Shown here in pieces: positions 34,667-48,510 of a stretch of 64,000 nt of DNA. Each line of letters opens with the position of its first letter. Position 1 is the first letter of the stretch. Origin of the DNA: Saururus chinensis (taxonomy: Eukaryota > Streptophyta > Magnoliopsida > Piperales > Saururaceae). Under the pieces are notes generated by a model that worked only from the letters and a program-made list of their open reading frames with translations, was not told where the DNA came from and did not search any database. The position numbers and the translations under genes were made by a program. Where the stretch lies: the NCBI GenBank assembly GCA_035235625.1, contig CP141148.1, positions 6,567,001 through 6,631,000 on the forward strand, given 5' to 3'.

Positions 34667-37165
34667 TATGTCCATATTTATTTCAACATGTTCGAGACTC
34701 CATAAAATTGTCTTAATTACTTATAAGCATGTCAAAAGTCTTGTGAATTGTTCATCATATTGTCCAAGTACCTCGAAAAGTTGTATTTAAAAACATAGAA
34801 ACTAAATCAATTCTGATTAATTTAAATGAACGTCTACATGAGCAGTTACCCAACTTAATAAATAAAAAATCTAATCCCTAACCTAACACTAATAATCCCT
34901 AATTAAATCATTATTAACATAATATTAGGCTAGTACATTAGTTATACATAGTGTATAAATAAATGAATATTGTGCGTATCAGTCACTATGATGCCTAATG
35001 AATAATTTTTTTCTGTTTAAGAGTCAAAAGTGGATTCTAACTCCACTCCTATTAATTTATTAAAAAAATTGATACGCCCTAGGTGCATGTTTTAGAATAT
35101 GTTTTTGGCCCATTATGAGTTGTCATATCGAGATCTGGCTACTTGTAACAGGAGCTAAAACCCACATGTTCCCTAAAAATTCTCAATTCTCCTCACCTCG
35201 ACTCTTGAAAATTGTTTCAAATTTTGCATGATGTCATATCTCAGCATTAAGGACCATATTCTAACCCCAAGTCACCTCGTGTCACAGCCCAAACTCCCTT
35301 ATATTTTAAAAAAGACAACAAAATAATTTTCAAGGGATAAGATCACTGAATAACAAGAAAGTTTTCGCATCCTTTTTTTATGGAGTCTTCATGTACCTAC
35401 CTATACATATAAAAATATACATGGTCGAGAACCACCTATGAGCTAAAACTCACTAAGCTTGCCCTATATCTACTAGATCACGATACACATGCAACTTATA
35501 TGTATCCTAAATTATACCTATACAACTACCTGCAACATATAAATATCAATGTAATTTCATTTACATCCCTTAGTTTAAATGATCGTACAAAATGTCAAGT
35601 CATTTTTTGCATATATATCATGTCATATTATACATATGTTATATCTTATCATCATAACATATTATAATAGCATATTTCCATGCATAACATATAAAATATC
35701 TTTTCATAATGTCTACTGGCTAACATAATTTATCATTCCAAGATAAACATAATGATCATTAGTTTAACTATCAAAATTATTCACACATCCTCATTAGAAC
35801 AAACTACGAAAATAAACATGAAGACATTATTCTATGTCCTTATCAAGTAATTACACTTGGATTTACAAGAAAATAACATTGATCTTTCCAATTATCCATA
35901 TGCATCTTGTGTAATGTCCCTTGTTTTCTTATAATTTATTGTGATTTTTTTACTATTTTTTTTATCATTTTTGTGGAGAAATGTGACATTTCGGTGTATT
36001 TGGTCTTAGTAATTATACCTATAGAGTCGTGTGTAGAGTCCAGTCACATGCCGCAGGCCTAGACGTGTGCTTGTGGCGCGAAAAGAGAGAAAGAACAGGA
36101 AACAACAAGAGAAGAGATAAAAAAGAAAAAAAATAGATTGGGCTTGCCCGAGCCCAATCCACACAAAACGAGAACACCCTCTTACTACAGTCATCTCTTC
36201 CGGTGAACACCAGCCACCAATGGGATGCTCAACCACCCCGCTAGCTCTGGCTCGACGATGCAATGGTAGAGGGCTACTGTCCTGGCCCCCACTGCCACTC
36301 TGCCCCGTCTTTCCCAGTTATTCTTCCCCCTCTCTTAGTTTCATGTTTTTTGCCACTGTTGTGGGCCGGCCAAGGCTAGCTAAACATCATGAGCTCCACC
36401 CCGGCCTGGTAATGGTGATGGGCCATCGTCCCATCCCCCTGTGCCTCTCCTTTGCCACTCCACTCCTCTTTCCCCCTCTAACCTATTTTCTATCGGTGCT
36501 TATTTTTGGTGAAAAGGTGGCCGCCGGTGGTGAGCCATGGCAACTGAACCTCCATCTTGCTTTGCCTTGATCTGGCAAAGGCAATGGGGAGACACTGTAT
36601 TCGACCTCCTCCCCCTCCACCCTAAAAAGGGCCACCCTTTCCCCATCTGTTTCTCTGAGTTTTTCCACTCGATGAGCTGCTAGTACATTTTGCCCAATCA
36701 ATTTTTCCTTTTTGGCATGTGCTGAGCAGTTGGAAGGCCACCGTCATTTGCTATCATCCTCCACCGGACATGGCTCCACCCGGCTGTTAGGGCCATGGCA
36801 AGGCTGGCCAGTGTTGCTGACACCTCTGTCTATTATGGCATTTGTGACCGCTAATGCTGACCAAACTTAACCAATCGGACCTCTGTTCGGATCCTTCCCG
36901 GTCCATTGATGGCAAGTCTGCTGCCGGAAGTCAACCACTGATCAATTGGCCTATCTGCATCGTTGCTCTGATTAGGCAATGAGTGGGGACGCCAGTTCCT
37001 AGCCCCTCTCTGTTTGCCAGTTTCATACACACACCACTTATTGGCCATTTTTTGCCACCAGCCGCAGAACGGCCCCCAATCAGACTTGATCCAGTTTGCC
37101 TCAACTTGGCGACACATAGTATTATGCACCTCAAATACAGTTAGCATTTGTGATTCATAATACTA
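34667..37165. other. Intergenic DNA with a GC-rich block at 36.0-37.1 kb
   Basis: 35910 starts with TGTAATGTCCC, an LTR-type start. It is followed by a purine stretch and then a GC-rich 36190-37140 block, the same order as in LTR D (promoter region, then GC-rich leader). I found no convincing 3' end or duplication, so it may be a truncated LTR. The open frames here have no recognisable domain. Confidence 0.4.
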
Positions 37166-37169
37166 TATA

Positions 37170-39585
37170 TCGCAAGTAATTTTTTGTATTTGTGACGCTC
37201 ATATCTATGTCTTACTAATACCCTTAAATTTCTAAAATTTATAATTCTCAAATATAATTTAATTATATCAATACATACTTTATAATTACCAAAAATTAGG
37301 ATAATTTATTTAATATTTGGTGATGTGGGCTTGGGCTTTCATACGCATCGAATTGAGATTTGATTGACTGTAGGGGTATGCATGCTACATGTCCTGTGTT
37401 TTATGTATGCGTGTCGTCTGATTTATATTCGACAACAAACAGTATAGGGGCTTTCATTGAGGCGCTTGAGAGTAACGTCACACACAACAATTAGTTTGAG
37501 CTTGCTACCTCTCTATAGGTTGTCACACACAGATGCATATGTGTCGAGTCTGGAAAGGGACAAAATTATGGCCTTAATTTTAAAATGCATAGATTAATTA
37601 TGTAGTATATAATTACATATATTCAATTATAAATATTTTTTAAAAGTGAAAGAAGAGAGAGAAAAAGTGAGAGAGGAGAGAGGTAGAGATAGAGAAGATT
37701 TTAATTATATATTATATTATTTTTTAAAATAAAAATATATATATAGTAGCGACTCATAGAATTATGCATCGCTACTATCCTATGTTAGTAGCTATGCATA
37801 GACCCATACAGGGCTACTACTTAGGGTAGTAATGACGCATATCTTTATGCATCGCTACTACCTTCCATAGTAGTAATGTATATTTTTATGAGTTGCTACT
37901 ATATATTTTTATTTTTAAAAATAATATAGAATAAAAGAGTAAAGAGAAAGAGAAAAAGAGAGAGGAGGGGAGAGAAAGAGGAGAGAGAGCGAATGAGAGA
38001 GGGAGAGAGGGGAGAGAAAGAGAAAGAGAGGATAGAGAGAGAGGGAGAGAGGAAGAGAGAGAAAAAGTGAAGGAGAGAGGGTAGAGAGAGGAGAGAGGGG
38101 GAGAGAGAAGGAAGAGAAGGAGAGAGGTAAGATAGAGAGGATTTTAATTATATATTATTTTTTAAAATAAAAATAAAATATATATAGTAGTGACACATAG
38201 AATACCCTATGTTAGTAGCGACACAAATTATTATGTGTTGCTACTACCTTCTATAATAACAACACATTACTATGTGTCACTACTATATTTTTTTATTTAA
38301 AAATTAATATAGAATAAAAGAGGCGGAGAGAGAAAAAGAGAGGGGGAGAGGGAGAGAAGAGAAAGCAAGAGTGAGGGAGAAAGAGAGAGGAGAGAGCGAG
38401 AGGCAAGAAAAAAAGAGAGGATATGGTGAGTGGGAGAGGGGAAGAGAGAGAAAAATGAGAGAGGAGAGAGGGTAGAGAGGGAGAGAGAGAATATAGGGTA
38501 GAGATAGAGATGATTTTAATTATATATTAAAAATTAAAAATATATAGTTGCGACGTATATAATTATGCGCCACTACTATCCTATGTTAGCAGTTATGCAT
38601 AGACCTATGCATTACTACTACCTTTTACTGTAACGACACATATTTCTATGTGTCACTACTAAATATTTTTTTATTTTAAAAATAATATAAAATTAAAGAG
38701 GGGGAGAAATAGGAGAGAGAGAAGGAAGAGGTAGAGATCTCATCCTCTATTCTCTCTCTTCCCTCTCTCTCTCTCTTCCCTATCTCTCATCGCTCCTCTC
38801 TCTCCTCTCTCACTCTCTTCCCTATCTCTCATCTCTTTCTCTCTCACTGATATCTCTCTCCTCTTTCTCTCCTCCCTCTCTTTTTCCCTTCTTGCTATTT
38901 CTCTCTCTCACTTTTATTATATATTAAATTTTAAAATAAATATAAAAAATAAAAATTATAAGCAACAGCATAGCATATAAATATGCATGGCTAGTAACCT
39001 AAATAATAGTGACACTTATTCATATGTGTTGCTAATAATATATGCTAATAACCTATTTTATTAACGACACATAAAGATAGCTTTTGCTACTACTTAGGTT
39101 AGTAGTGATGCATATTTCTATGCATAGCTAGTACATATAATTTTAATTTCTCTCTCTTCCCTCTCTCTCCTCTTTCCTCTCTCTCCCGCTAATCTCTTCC
39201 CCTTCTTATTCTTTCTCTCTATATATTATATTTTAAAATCAATAAAAAAATTAACATAAATACAAGAAAATATATAGAGAGGGAGAGAGATTGAGATGAG
39301 AGAGAGGGGACAGAGTGTGTGAGAGGAGAGAGAGTGAGAGGGGGAGAGAGTGAGAGGAGAGAGAGAGAGGGAAAAGAGAGTGAGAGGGGAGAGAGTGAGA
39401 GGAGAGAGAAAGGAAAGAGAGTATTTTATATTTTTTTCTCATTGATTTTATAAGGAAGTGTCACATGCTTACATATAAGCGTGGCAAATAGCATTGTTAT
39501 TAGTGACACTAAGTCAGAAGCGTCACAAATAGTTATACCATTTGTAACGCTTCTGAGTAAGTGTTGCTAATGACAATGTGTTTTT
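37170..39585. repeat. CACTA-2 subterminal array (element end not found)
   Basis: It is built like the CACTA-1 left arm: TAGTAGCGACGCATAG / TATGCATCGCTACTA-type inverted pairs, AT spacers and purine tracts. The core motif drifts to AGTAGCGAC. Purine tracts lie on the + strand at about 37640-37700, 37935-38140, 38320-38510 and 38700-38740; then the + strand becomes pyrimidine-rich (38745-38910, 39145-39215) and purine again (39275-39420). It ends at the GCCCCGC junction (39580-39610). I cannot see a CACTA terminus to its left nor a right arm, so the element is truncated or disrupted. Confidence 0.8.
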
Positions 39586-39599
39586 GCCCCGCACGAGTG

Positions 39600-40380
39600 A
39601 AATTTTCGCCCGCATGTTATAAACCCCCACCTCTCCCCTCCAGCCACCGCCTCCCTCATGCTACTGCTGCTACCTCCTATCTCCCACCTCCTCATTTTGG
39701 CACCATCGCTCACCCCCCCCCCCCCTTCCGCTAGCACCCTCCCTTAAACATCTTCAATCTTCAAAAGCTTCTCAAACTCATCTTTCAATTTTAAATCAAC
39801 CCTAACAAAATCTATGGAACAATACAAATCATCTACATAAGAATATTTTGTTGTCATAGAATTTGTCAATCACAATCTATAATAAATACCATGTGAAAAG
39901 GTTACCATATGATAATGGTGGACACAATTATGGTAGCATGTTAACTATTAAAGACACATTAGCATGGAAGTAAGTCAGAAGTTACCTTAAAATTGACTTT
40001 CAACCTATAGAAAGTAACTGTATAAAACTTGCAAACAAGATGATGGGCAACTAGTCGCTTCTTGCCCTTATCATCAACATCACTAAGCTTGGCTGCCTTA
40101 TCCAAAGTTTTCACGAGTTAGCTTCTCCAAGTATGGAAGACCGTATTGGTATCGATGAGAGTAGTGATGATTAGGGATATGGGTACATGCCGATGATGCA
40201 TTTAGTATGTGCCAAAACATGCATAAAACATTTGATACATATAAAATAATGTTATAATTAATAATACATCATGATTATACTTCTTTTAGAGCATCCTAAA
40301 ATATGGCTTGATGATCCACCCCCATTACCACCAACCCCACCCCCTTATAACAACCCATTCATCAATATCCACACCCATTC
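39600..40380. other. CACTA-2 inner flank, nothing coding recognised
   Basis: A short CCCC-rich stretch (39625-39745) resembles the start of the CACTA-1 core. The following 600 bp are AT-rich without a recognisable gene. Confidence 0.4.
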
Positions 40381-40384
40381 ATCA

Positions 40385-41150
40385 TTACATTGAGAAAATC
40401 ATAAAAAAATTTAATAAGAATGATAATCGTCCAGCGAGAACACCTGTGGATGTAACATTGCACTTAAGCAAAACATGGGTGAGAGCATATCACAACTTCT
40501 ATATTCTCAAATTATTTGAAGTCTTAATTACATCATGAATTGTATGAGACCAGACATCGCATACTCAGTGAGTAAACTAAGTAGATTTAATAGTAACCCA
40601 GGGGCAAACCACTGGAAGGCTGTAGTCGGGGTTCTTAGATATCTAAGATATACCTTGAACTATGGGCTGCATTATACTAGGTATCCAGCAGTACTAAAGG
40701 GTTAATGTGATGCAAACTGGATATCTGATACAAAAGACTCAAAATCCACAAGTGGATATGTCTTTACACTTGGAGGTGCAACAGTGTCTTGGATATCCTC
40801 GAAACAAAAGTGCATAATACGATCCACAATGGAATCTGAATTCATTGCGCTTGATAGAGCACGTGAAGAAGCTGAATGGCTTCATAATTTTTTAGAGGAT
40901 ATTCCAATGTGGGGGAAACCTGTGCCACCTATATGCATCTATTGTGATAGACAATCGGCTATAGAAAGAGCACAAAGTAACTTGTATAATGGTAAGTCTC
41001 AATATATACATCGGAGGCACAATACCATAAAATAATTACTCTCTAGTGGAATAATTTCTATTGAGTATGTTAGGTCAAAAGAAAATATTGCGGATTCATT
41101 TATTAAGGGATTGACCGGGAAAGGGTGTCTTCAACGAGATTTCCTATAAA
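40385..41150 (+). pseudogene. Ty1/copia reverse transcriptase end and RNase H remnant
   Basis: The C-terminal part of a copia Pol polyprotein. Segments in order: HYIEKIIKKFNKNDNRPART, TPVDVTLHLSK (end of RT), then after a frame change [127 protein letters not shown] and CLQRDFL. The RNase H carboxylates are visible: Asp in CDANW, Glu in MESEF, Asp in YCDRQ, and a final Asp in IADSF. A TAA before CDANW (around 40703), one after NTIK and frame changes disable it. The upstream gag, protease and integrase are absent. Confidence 0.92.
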
Positions 41151-41432
41151 ATCATTGAAAATGAATTATGCACTAATCCGATTTGGGATTTCTGTTCGTT
41201 TTCATTTCTGTGAGAGCATACATAATGTGATTCACTACAAGTACTGTGTTGGAGGTGCTCCTACAATACGTGGTTGATCATCTTATCCTGGGAGGCAGAT
41301 GCCTAAGAGTCCTAAGCACTGTTAAGGAGGGCAAATTTTACCTTAAGGACAGTGTGATTTGCTTGATTCGATCATAATCTTTCCCGTAAAATTTCTCATC
41401 ACCATATTTGCAAAGGTACGAAAATAACAAGT

Positions 41433-41894
41433 TCATCCCACTTTTGTTATCCATATATCATCCAGCACAAGCAAGCATCTCTTATCCCTCACTAAATCTT
41501 GAAGGCTTCTCTGTAATGCTCCAAATGTCATGCCTGAATGATTTTCTTTTGCTACAAATTCAATGAGCTCTCTAGTTACTTTAGCAATGTCAAAAATGTC
41601 AGACACGCTTGACCAACTTCGCAAATTAAAATAATCTTCAATTTTTTTATCTTGGAAGACATGCTTGGCTAGAGTAGTCTTTCCTATGCCTCCCATCCCC
41701 ACTACCGAGATCACAGAGTATCTCTTCTTACTTGAACTAGTTGATGCTGACAAGTCTATTATGTTTTTTTTATCTTGATTTTTTGGGACATTCAACAGCA
41801 TAGGAAGCAAGATTGAGAAAGTAATGTCTACCAAAAGAGCCATGATCTTCTCTTCTCTAAATTGTTGAAGATAACAATTTGCGGGATGGAGCAA
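41433..41894 (-). pseudogene. Truncated NB-ARC (NLR disease resistance) fragment
   Basis: NLR proteins are cytoplasmic immune receptors. The 153-codon frame contains the P-loop GMGGIGKTTLAKHVF (residues 66-80), an RNBS-A-like segment YFNLRSWSSVSDIFD (88-102) and the kinase-2 motif RCLLVLDDIW (139-148), then stops. RNBS-B, GLPL, MHD and the LRR region are missing. The likely start is the internal Met at residue 18 (41843): MALLVDITFSILLPMLLN resembles the first helix of a coiled-coil domain, but it joins NB-ARC after about 25 residues, so most of the coiled coil appears deleted. It is convergent with the copia remnant 280 bp away. Confidence 0.88.
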
Positions 41895-42049
41895 AGAAGA
41901 ACCGATGAACTTCGCTCTCTGAATAGGAATGGAAGGCTATGCAGTCGACAGGAAGGTGCAGCATTATTGCTAGGCGGGACCCGTTGCTTGTTCAAAAAGT
42001 CAAAATAATTGATGCCGGTGGGCCCTTTAAGACGATTCCCTTTCATGCC

Positions 42050-45000
42050 TTAGTGTGCGTCCGGAGACTGTTGTTGAACCCATGGGAGTAGCAAGTGCCA
42101 CCAAGTTTCCAAACTAGTGTAAAATGATATTCCTACACAAAAAATATACAATAAAAAATTACATATGAATTTTGATTGGATTAGATAAATGGGCCCAAAT
42201 GAACTTTGTGTAAAGCCCGCTTATCTAATTCAATTAAAGTATGAGTTTTTGAACAAATTTGTTGTGGGCATCCTTTTCTTTTTTTTTATATTTTTTTAAG
42301 TTCCTTATGTTTTGTAGGTACTTATTTCAATAGAAATTAGAATATTACATATTCAAAATAATGGTCATGAGGGGATCCAATCACTAAAGACGGAGGGCCA
42401 CAAGAGCAAATCCATTTACGTTCTTTACTTGTAGAAATCTTTATCTCTCTCTATATATTTCAAGTGTCTCTCTATATATTTCAAGTGTATTATCTAAAAA
42501 ACCCTCTAAAATGCTGATATGTCAAATGGAAAACCATGATCTGGCCTTCTCTCAAGTTGAAAATAACAAATTTTAAGGATAGTAGAACACGATATATGAA
42601 CTGTGATCTCTAGAATGAATATAAAAGGAACTCATCCTTTTAGAAAGGTTGTTCAGGTTACATTGCAATGGAGAGGAAGGTAACTGGCAATTGAAGAGGA
42701 ACGTGAACTGTCACTTAATGTTCAAAAAAGCTTTGCATTATCGCTGAAATGGTCCCATTGCAACAAGGAAACACAATAGTAGATGGCGGAGGGGAGGAAG
42801 GTGCATGCATTCCGACCACCACACCTATTACTAAAAAAGTGTGCATTATTGCTGCAAGGGTCTCATTGATACAAGTTGTCTTCCACTTTTTTTTAGGAAG
42901 AATTTTTAATACTTTCTACTCATTATGATCCCAATGCAAGGAAAACTTGAAGGTCGTTCATTTATGAAATGCATGATTACAAAATTTTATATTCTCTAGA
43001 TTTTAAAAACAAATGTCATATGACCTATTTATGGACAAAATTGCACTTAGGTTTTCACTATCTTATATAATTATAAGTGAATACCAAAATAGTGTTGCAC
43101 CGTTCTGGTGTGCTAGAATTTATTGGCGGCTAATGGAAGTCATCGGTGGGAGGTGACTAGCAGTAACTCCCCGGAGAGCATCGTTCAATAAGAAAAAAGT
43201 CGGTGGTGACACCGTAGACGCTATTTGAGGGCTCCAAAGCCTACATTTCACAAAAATGATCCTTTTTTTATACCAATTATGAATAGGATCGGTATTTGCA
43301 TATAATACAATGGAGAGTTAGACAATAATGGCATGTATATTGGTGGAATGATAGTGTTGATGAATATTCATCTGTCGGTGAGCTTCGACGAGTTGCTGGT
43401 TCAAGTGAATGCACGACTTGATACAATAGTAATGCCACTTTGAAGTATTTAATTCCATCTTCAGGATGATCCATGATATATATATTACAAGACAATGAGG
43501 ACCTCCATTCATAAGAAGGTGAATAAGGAGGTGTTATCATTGTATGCCGAGATGAAAGAGCCCGATAACAGTAACAAATTACCGTCCGTAGAAAGGAACC
43601 AAATAGTCAATAGAGCTAAACCACCAGTCATAATGGCTCAGCCCAGCTCTAATGTCAGGTTTCAGATTGGAGTCAATGAAACATAGTTCACATTTGAAAC
43701 TGTCATGTAACATTGAATCTTTAGATTACATGTGATTGGACTTTATCATCTACTCGACCACACAATATTGACCATATCGTGTTAAGTTCAAATCATATCG
43801 TGTGAAGAAAGAAATATGATGTATAATATAACACATTAGTAATTATATGAAACACACATGCGATATATCAATCATGATTTTCAACATAGATGTAATAACA
43901 AGGCATGCATTCATATCGTGGTTTCGATAACACGATTTTAATTGTAAGCATGTTTACACAATATATGATGTCAAGTGATGTAGCATTTTTTTTAACACAA
44001 TAATGTGCAAAGCAGATTGGGAGAACTGGGAAACTTGCTTTCAACAAATCCATGTCAATCTTCTTTCACCAATCTAAGAAGTACAAAACCTGAAATAGGA
44101 ATCAATCAGAATCGATTAGAGGAATTGTCACCAAGGATGGGTAGGACAAGGACTTCATTTGATAACTATGAACCTCCATACAACCCTTGTAATTATGACG
44201 ATGAAGAAGTTAAAAATATGTGGGGTGACGATCAGTGGTACAATAATGATATAGTTGACATGAAAAATACATCTGACCAGGAAGAATTCGGAAACAACGA
44301 GGTCCCCAGTAACACCGATATTGAGGCAGAGGTATATTGGGATATAGTCGATTATTTAAACATGTTGGAACCTAATATTGGTGAAGGCTAGCTAATGGCA
44401 GGCAGTTTGCAGGTAAAGGATTACTAAAAGCTCCTCGAAGTAGGCGCATATTTTCTTAGTTTATTACATTTCAAAAGGGTCTTAATTGATTTAGTAGTAG
44501 GGCCAATTTCACATATTGTGTTGTAGATGAAAACAAGAATACTTACGTGGCAAAGTGCTCCAATTATTCTTATAACTGGTACATAATGGCTTCAAATATA
44601 GGAGATTATGCGATTGTTACGAGGTTAGTGCCAAACCATTCAAGTAGAACCTAAAGGAAGTCAACTGACCATCCCCTAGCATTGCACTTTTGGATTGCGA
44701 GAAAATATTGTGGCCTATTTAAAGATTCAGTAGACATTACACTTAATAGCATAGCAAGTTATTTTTCAAAACAGTGGGGCATAACTGCGAACTCCAAGAA
44801 ATGCTAGCGAGCAAGTAATGTATGAGACTAATTGAAGTGTTGATTTAGTGTCATGATATGTTAGTCTATTGTGTTAATGTTTACACGCTTATAAGGTGAT
44901 TCGGTGATTCAGTTCGAAACAGCTTGGAATCAACTTCTGTGCAAAATTTTTAATTCCACCTAGATTCTACACGTAAACATGATTTTGATAATTCGAGCCG

Positions 45001-46828
45001 AAATTGAGACGGAATCAATGAAATTTGACAAAATTTCAGTACCTAAACAACACCTAAGTATTAGTGATACAAAAGGAAATGATGTAGATAAACTTGTACT
45101 TAAGTTGTCAGTGCTTGGAGCAAGGCATTAGATGAAGGAAATCTCTTTCTTATACAAATGCTAATCATCAGATGAAGCCGAATCGCACCCACAACACGTC
45201 AGATGATGCCGATGCAGAGAAGTGAGGTTGAAGAGTTGATCAATCACAATAGTGACATGACATGAGTTGATCAATACTTAAACATGCAAAAATGCATAAG
45301 TATTGCATATGTAAATATAGTTTAATTAAGAAAATGAAATAAATTAGAGATTATGTATGCATCAAACAAAGGCCCCCTTTGCATGCGATAATTACATTAC
45401 GCGCTTCTAAATTAATAATGAGTATAATCCACATGTGTATATAATTATAAGCAATATACCAACACAAATACAATCATAGTAAGCATTTGTTTTTTGATTC
45501 AAAACAGTAAGCATATTCATTGAATGTAATTAATAAAATTTAAGCAACAAATATATGTATTATAGAAAAATGCAAAAAAAAAATACTTGTGAAGCATGCC
45601 TATGTGAGGAACCTACCCAAAATGTCAAAGCTTAGGATTTTAAATTTATTTTTTAAAAACATTGGAGTGTAAAAATAAGAATAAATATTTTTAACACAAA
45701 TACAAAGTAAAAAAAAGATTAAACTACTATCTAGGCTAATTGCTGCTTTTCACATATACGGATAACAAAGCATCTATTTAAATTACACAATTAACATAAT
45801 TTACCAAGAAGAAGTTGACTTTATTAGCCAAAATCTGTTACAAATATACAGATATTATAAAAATATGGCACCACACATGCCTACACTCTATAAAATAAGA
45901 GGGATCATGTACCTTCTGGTCATCGAGCTTACGACCACCATTAACCAAAAAATCATAGTCTAGACAAACCTCTACTACTAAGATGCATGAGTATATCGAA
46001 CTATACCCAGCATGATAAAAAAAACTATAATTAAATACTAGAGATTTATAACAAGGTTAATTAATAAAATTCATCACCATATAAAATTATGACATAATAT
46101 TTTTTTCACATTTTTTAAAAATTATATATATTGCAATATCATTTTTATGCTTACATTGTAGCATTCACATTATTTTCCCATAATGACCAACCACTCCATC
46201 TTTTGGAGCATACCGCAAAAAAAAAAAGAACTTTGTTCCTAGAGTTAAACCTAATCTATTTGAACTAGTGGCCAACCAATCTATCATCCTCAAAGGCAAA
46301 GGCTGCACCATGTCGCTCATTAATAGCAGTATTGGATGTCCAGACCCCATGAAGTCTTTGAGACAACCCACACACAGTCTTGCATGCATGACCCTATGAA
46401 GGTTGATAACCCTTGGCTAAGGGTTGCCCAACATAATGAACGAGTGATAATTTGAAGATCACTAATACCACTTCTAAGTAATCACCTCTCATTTTCAAAT
46501 GCAAGTAGAGCCTTTACCCCTTCTCCTCGTGTACATTCTTTATTCGGCCAACACCTCACATAAAGACCATTATTGGTCAACACATCTTATGCAACCCACT
46601 TTAGGTTAGCACCACTCCTAGCAGCCACTTTCAAGATTTACACTTCCTATTTTTCTCCTTTATTATTTTTACCACTCTTTTTAGGGGAATTCAATATTTT
46701 TTACTTATTATTAAGGTTATATCATCATCTTACAATGCTAGCTTATTCTTCTCTTTCTTTGTTTTTTTTTAAATTATCATTGCTGACGCTATCAATGTCT
46801 CATTAACATGTCCAATCATATGTTAAAG
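42050..46828. other. AT-rich intergenic DNA, two unidentified frames
   Basis: Mostly AT-rich. Nothing is recognised apart from two moderately long + strand frames at 43495-43686 and 44005-44391. I see no paired transposon termini in this stretch. Confidence 0.45.
44005..44391 (+). CDS. Unidentified 128-codon acidic frame
   Basis: It is the longest + strand frame of the window that is not low-complexity or transposon-derived repeat. It is rich in Asp, Glu and Asn, with aromatic pairs in NYEPPYNPCNYDDEEVKNMW, and it has no signal peptide or membrane segment. I recognise no domain. A preceding frame at 43495-43686 ends PSSNVRFQIGVNET and could be an upstream exon, but the link is unproven. Composition looks more protein-like than the surroundings. 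It could be a transposon accessory protein remnant or chance. Confidence 0.25.
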   Translation: MQSRLGELGNLLSTNPCQSSFTNLRSTKPEIGINQNRLEELSPRMGRTRTSFDNYEPPYNPCNYDDEEVKNMWGDDQWYNNDIVDMKNTSDQEEFGNNEVPSNTDIEAEVYWDIVDYLNMLEPNIGEG

Positions 46829-46833
46829 ACCTT

Positions 46834-47766
46834 TGTAACACCACCAACTTGTTAGACTCCTAGTCAAAGCCCCACTGATAACTTGCCAATATGTCCAAGT
46901 CCATGTTGACAATGTGTGAGACATTTTATTCCCTAATTCTCAACTAGATCAATAGAGTTCTCCACCCATGTTGAGTGGTCTCTAATCTCTTGTCAACATC
47001 CCTAGGATTTTACTTCAACTTAACTAGGCTTTAACTAGGCTACCTGAAGCTTTCTCAATGATTTCTACGAAGTTATTGCTTTATACAATTATTATGTAGC
47101 TGTGGATTTCTAACCCACCTAGAACCTTTCTAGAGTTTCCCTTATTTCTCTTTTTTTTTACCATGCTTACACCATCTTTTACATTATAGTTCACAAACAT
47201 CACTTTAAAGCATATACATAGTTAAATCATTACTCTTCTACCACAAATTTTTACTTTAAACACATAAAATACTCCATTTCTAATAATTGATAGTGCTCTT
47301 ACCTCCAAAAATATTAGGTCTTCAAGTTCACACACTGTCTCCAGTGCTATTGAACCCCCAATTACTAGTTTGCCTCCTGTAGGATCCACTTCTTACTCCA
47401 AAATCCTCTCCTCCCATAAGACACTACATCCAAATGCATAGGAATAGGGTTTCCCAATGCTAGGCACCATTAATACCTTGAAAACCATTAGAAGTAGTGT
47501 TGAGGTTAAACTTCACTATATATAGGTTGGTCGCATGCATGTCAACATTGACTGCCAAAGTGTTGACATGTGAACCTAGTGTCAGACTGAATGAAAAGCA
47601 ATGTTAATTATAAATATCAACCAGAAGCTCTTCAAGACCATCGACACCTCTCCCTGTACTATTGACATGTCAAAACTTATATTGTCAAATCCCACAACTC
47701 CGAAAAATATCCAATCCTCCTCTCCTCCAACTTTAGAAATTACTCTTAAATTTTTAGGATGTCACA
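46834..47766 (+). mobile_element. Solo LTR G
   Basis: It begins TGTAACACCACCAACTTG at 46834 and ends TTTTTAGGATGTCACA at 47766, with target duplication ACCTT at 46829-46833 and 47767-47771. A TATATATA box at 47517-47524 on the + strand, about 240 bp before the end, fits an LTR promoter. It is 933 bp long with no internal region. It is unrelated by eye to LTRs A-D. Confidence 0.82.
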
Positions 47767-48189
47767 ACCTTCTCCCCTTTCAAGAATTTCATCCCTGAAA
47801 TTCAAACAAGAATTTTGACAATATTCTAATCTCATTGTGAAAGAATAACTACCACTTCCAACATTGACACCCCCTCCAACACGTCAGGACCCATATCAAC
47901 AAAAATCTTATTCATTGACACATGTCAATAATCCATCAACATGTCAAAAGTATGACATATATAAAAAGTTTTACCTGAAAAGGTTGTGGGTTCATTTAAA
48001 AAGCCTATAGACATTTTAAGAAACTTAAAGGCATTACAAAAAATTTGACAAAAATCTATCGTCACTCTTGACAATTAAATAGCAATATGATATGATAAAC
48101 CATTACTACATAAAGTTAAAAATGTAACAACCTTCATTAGAATGAGTTCTCTACTGACACCCCAATTGATAATTTGGATATTGAATTTA

Positions 48190-48510
48190 AGTGGAATTGA
48201 AATGTAGATTCTTAATTATAGATGAAGACTATGGAATCAAAATTATGTTTGGTAGTAACATTGCATGATTCTATGGAATGGAATTGAATGGAATGAAATT
48301 GGATGAAATGGCTACATGGCTGCTTTCTAATGCATAAAAAGTCAACAATGATGGTTAAAGGTGGAAATGAAAGTGGAATCAATAGAATTTTGTGAATGTC
48401 CTTGTCAGTAAATTTATAAAATTAAAGGCAGAAGTTGAATGGAATTGGAATTAAATTCTATAGCAATTTGCTACCCAACACAAAACTAGTTGAATCAGGT
48501 GGAATCAAGA
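48190..48510. mobile_element. Possible MITE
   Basis: Imperfect inverted termini: GGAATCAAAATTATGTTTGG, then TAGTAAC, on the left, against CCCAACACAAAACTAGTTGA on the right. The interior repeats TGGAATGGAATTGAATGGAA. I could not establish a target duplication, so the superfamily is undecided. Confidence 0.35.

Noticed and set aside
35910-36554. Possible solo LTR starting TGTAATGTCCC with TCTTG on both sides
   Set aside because: The 3' end would be ACCTCCA, not an inverse of the start. A 5-bp match after some CA within a few kb is expected by chance.
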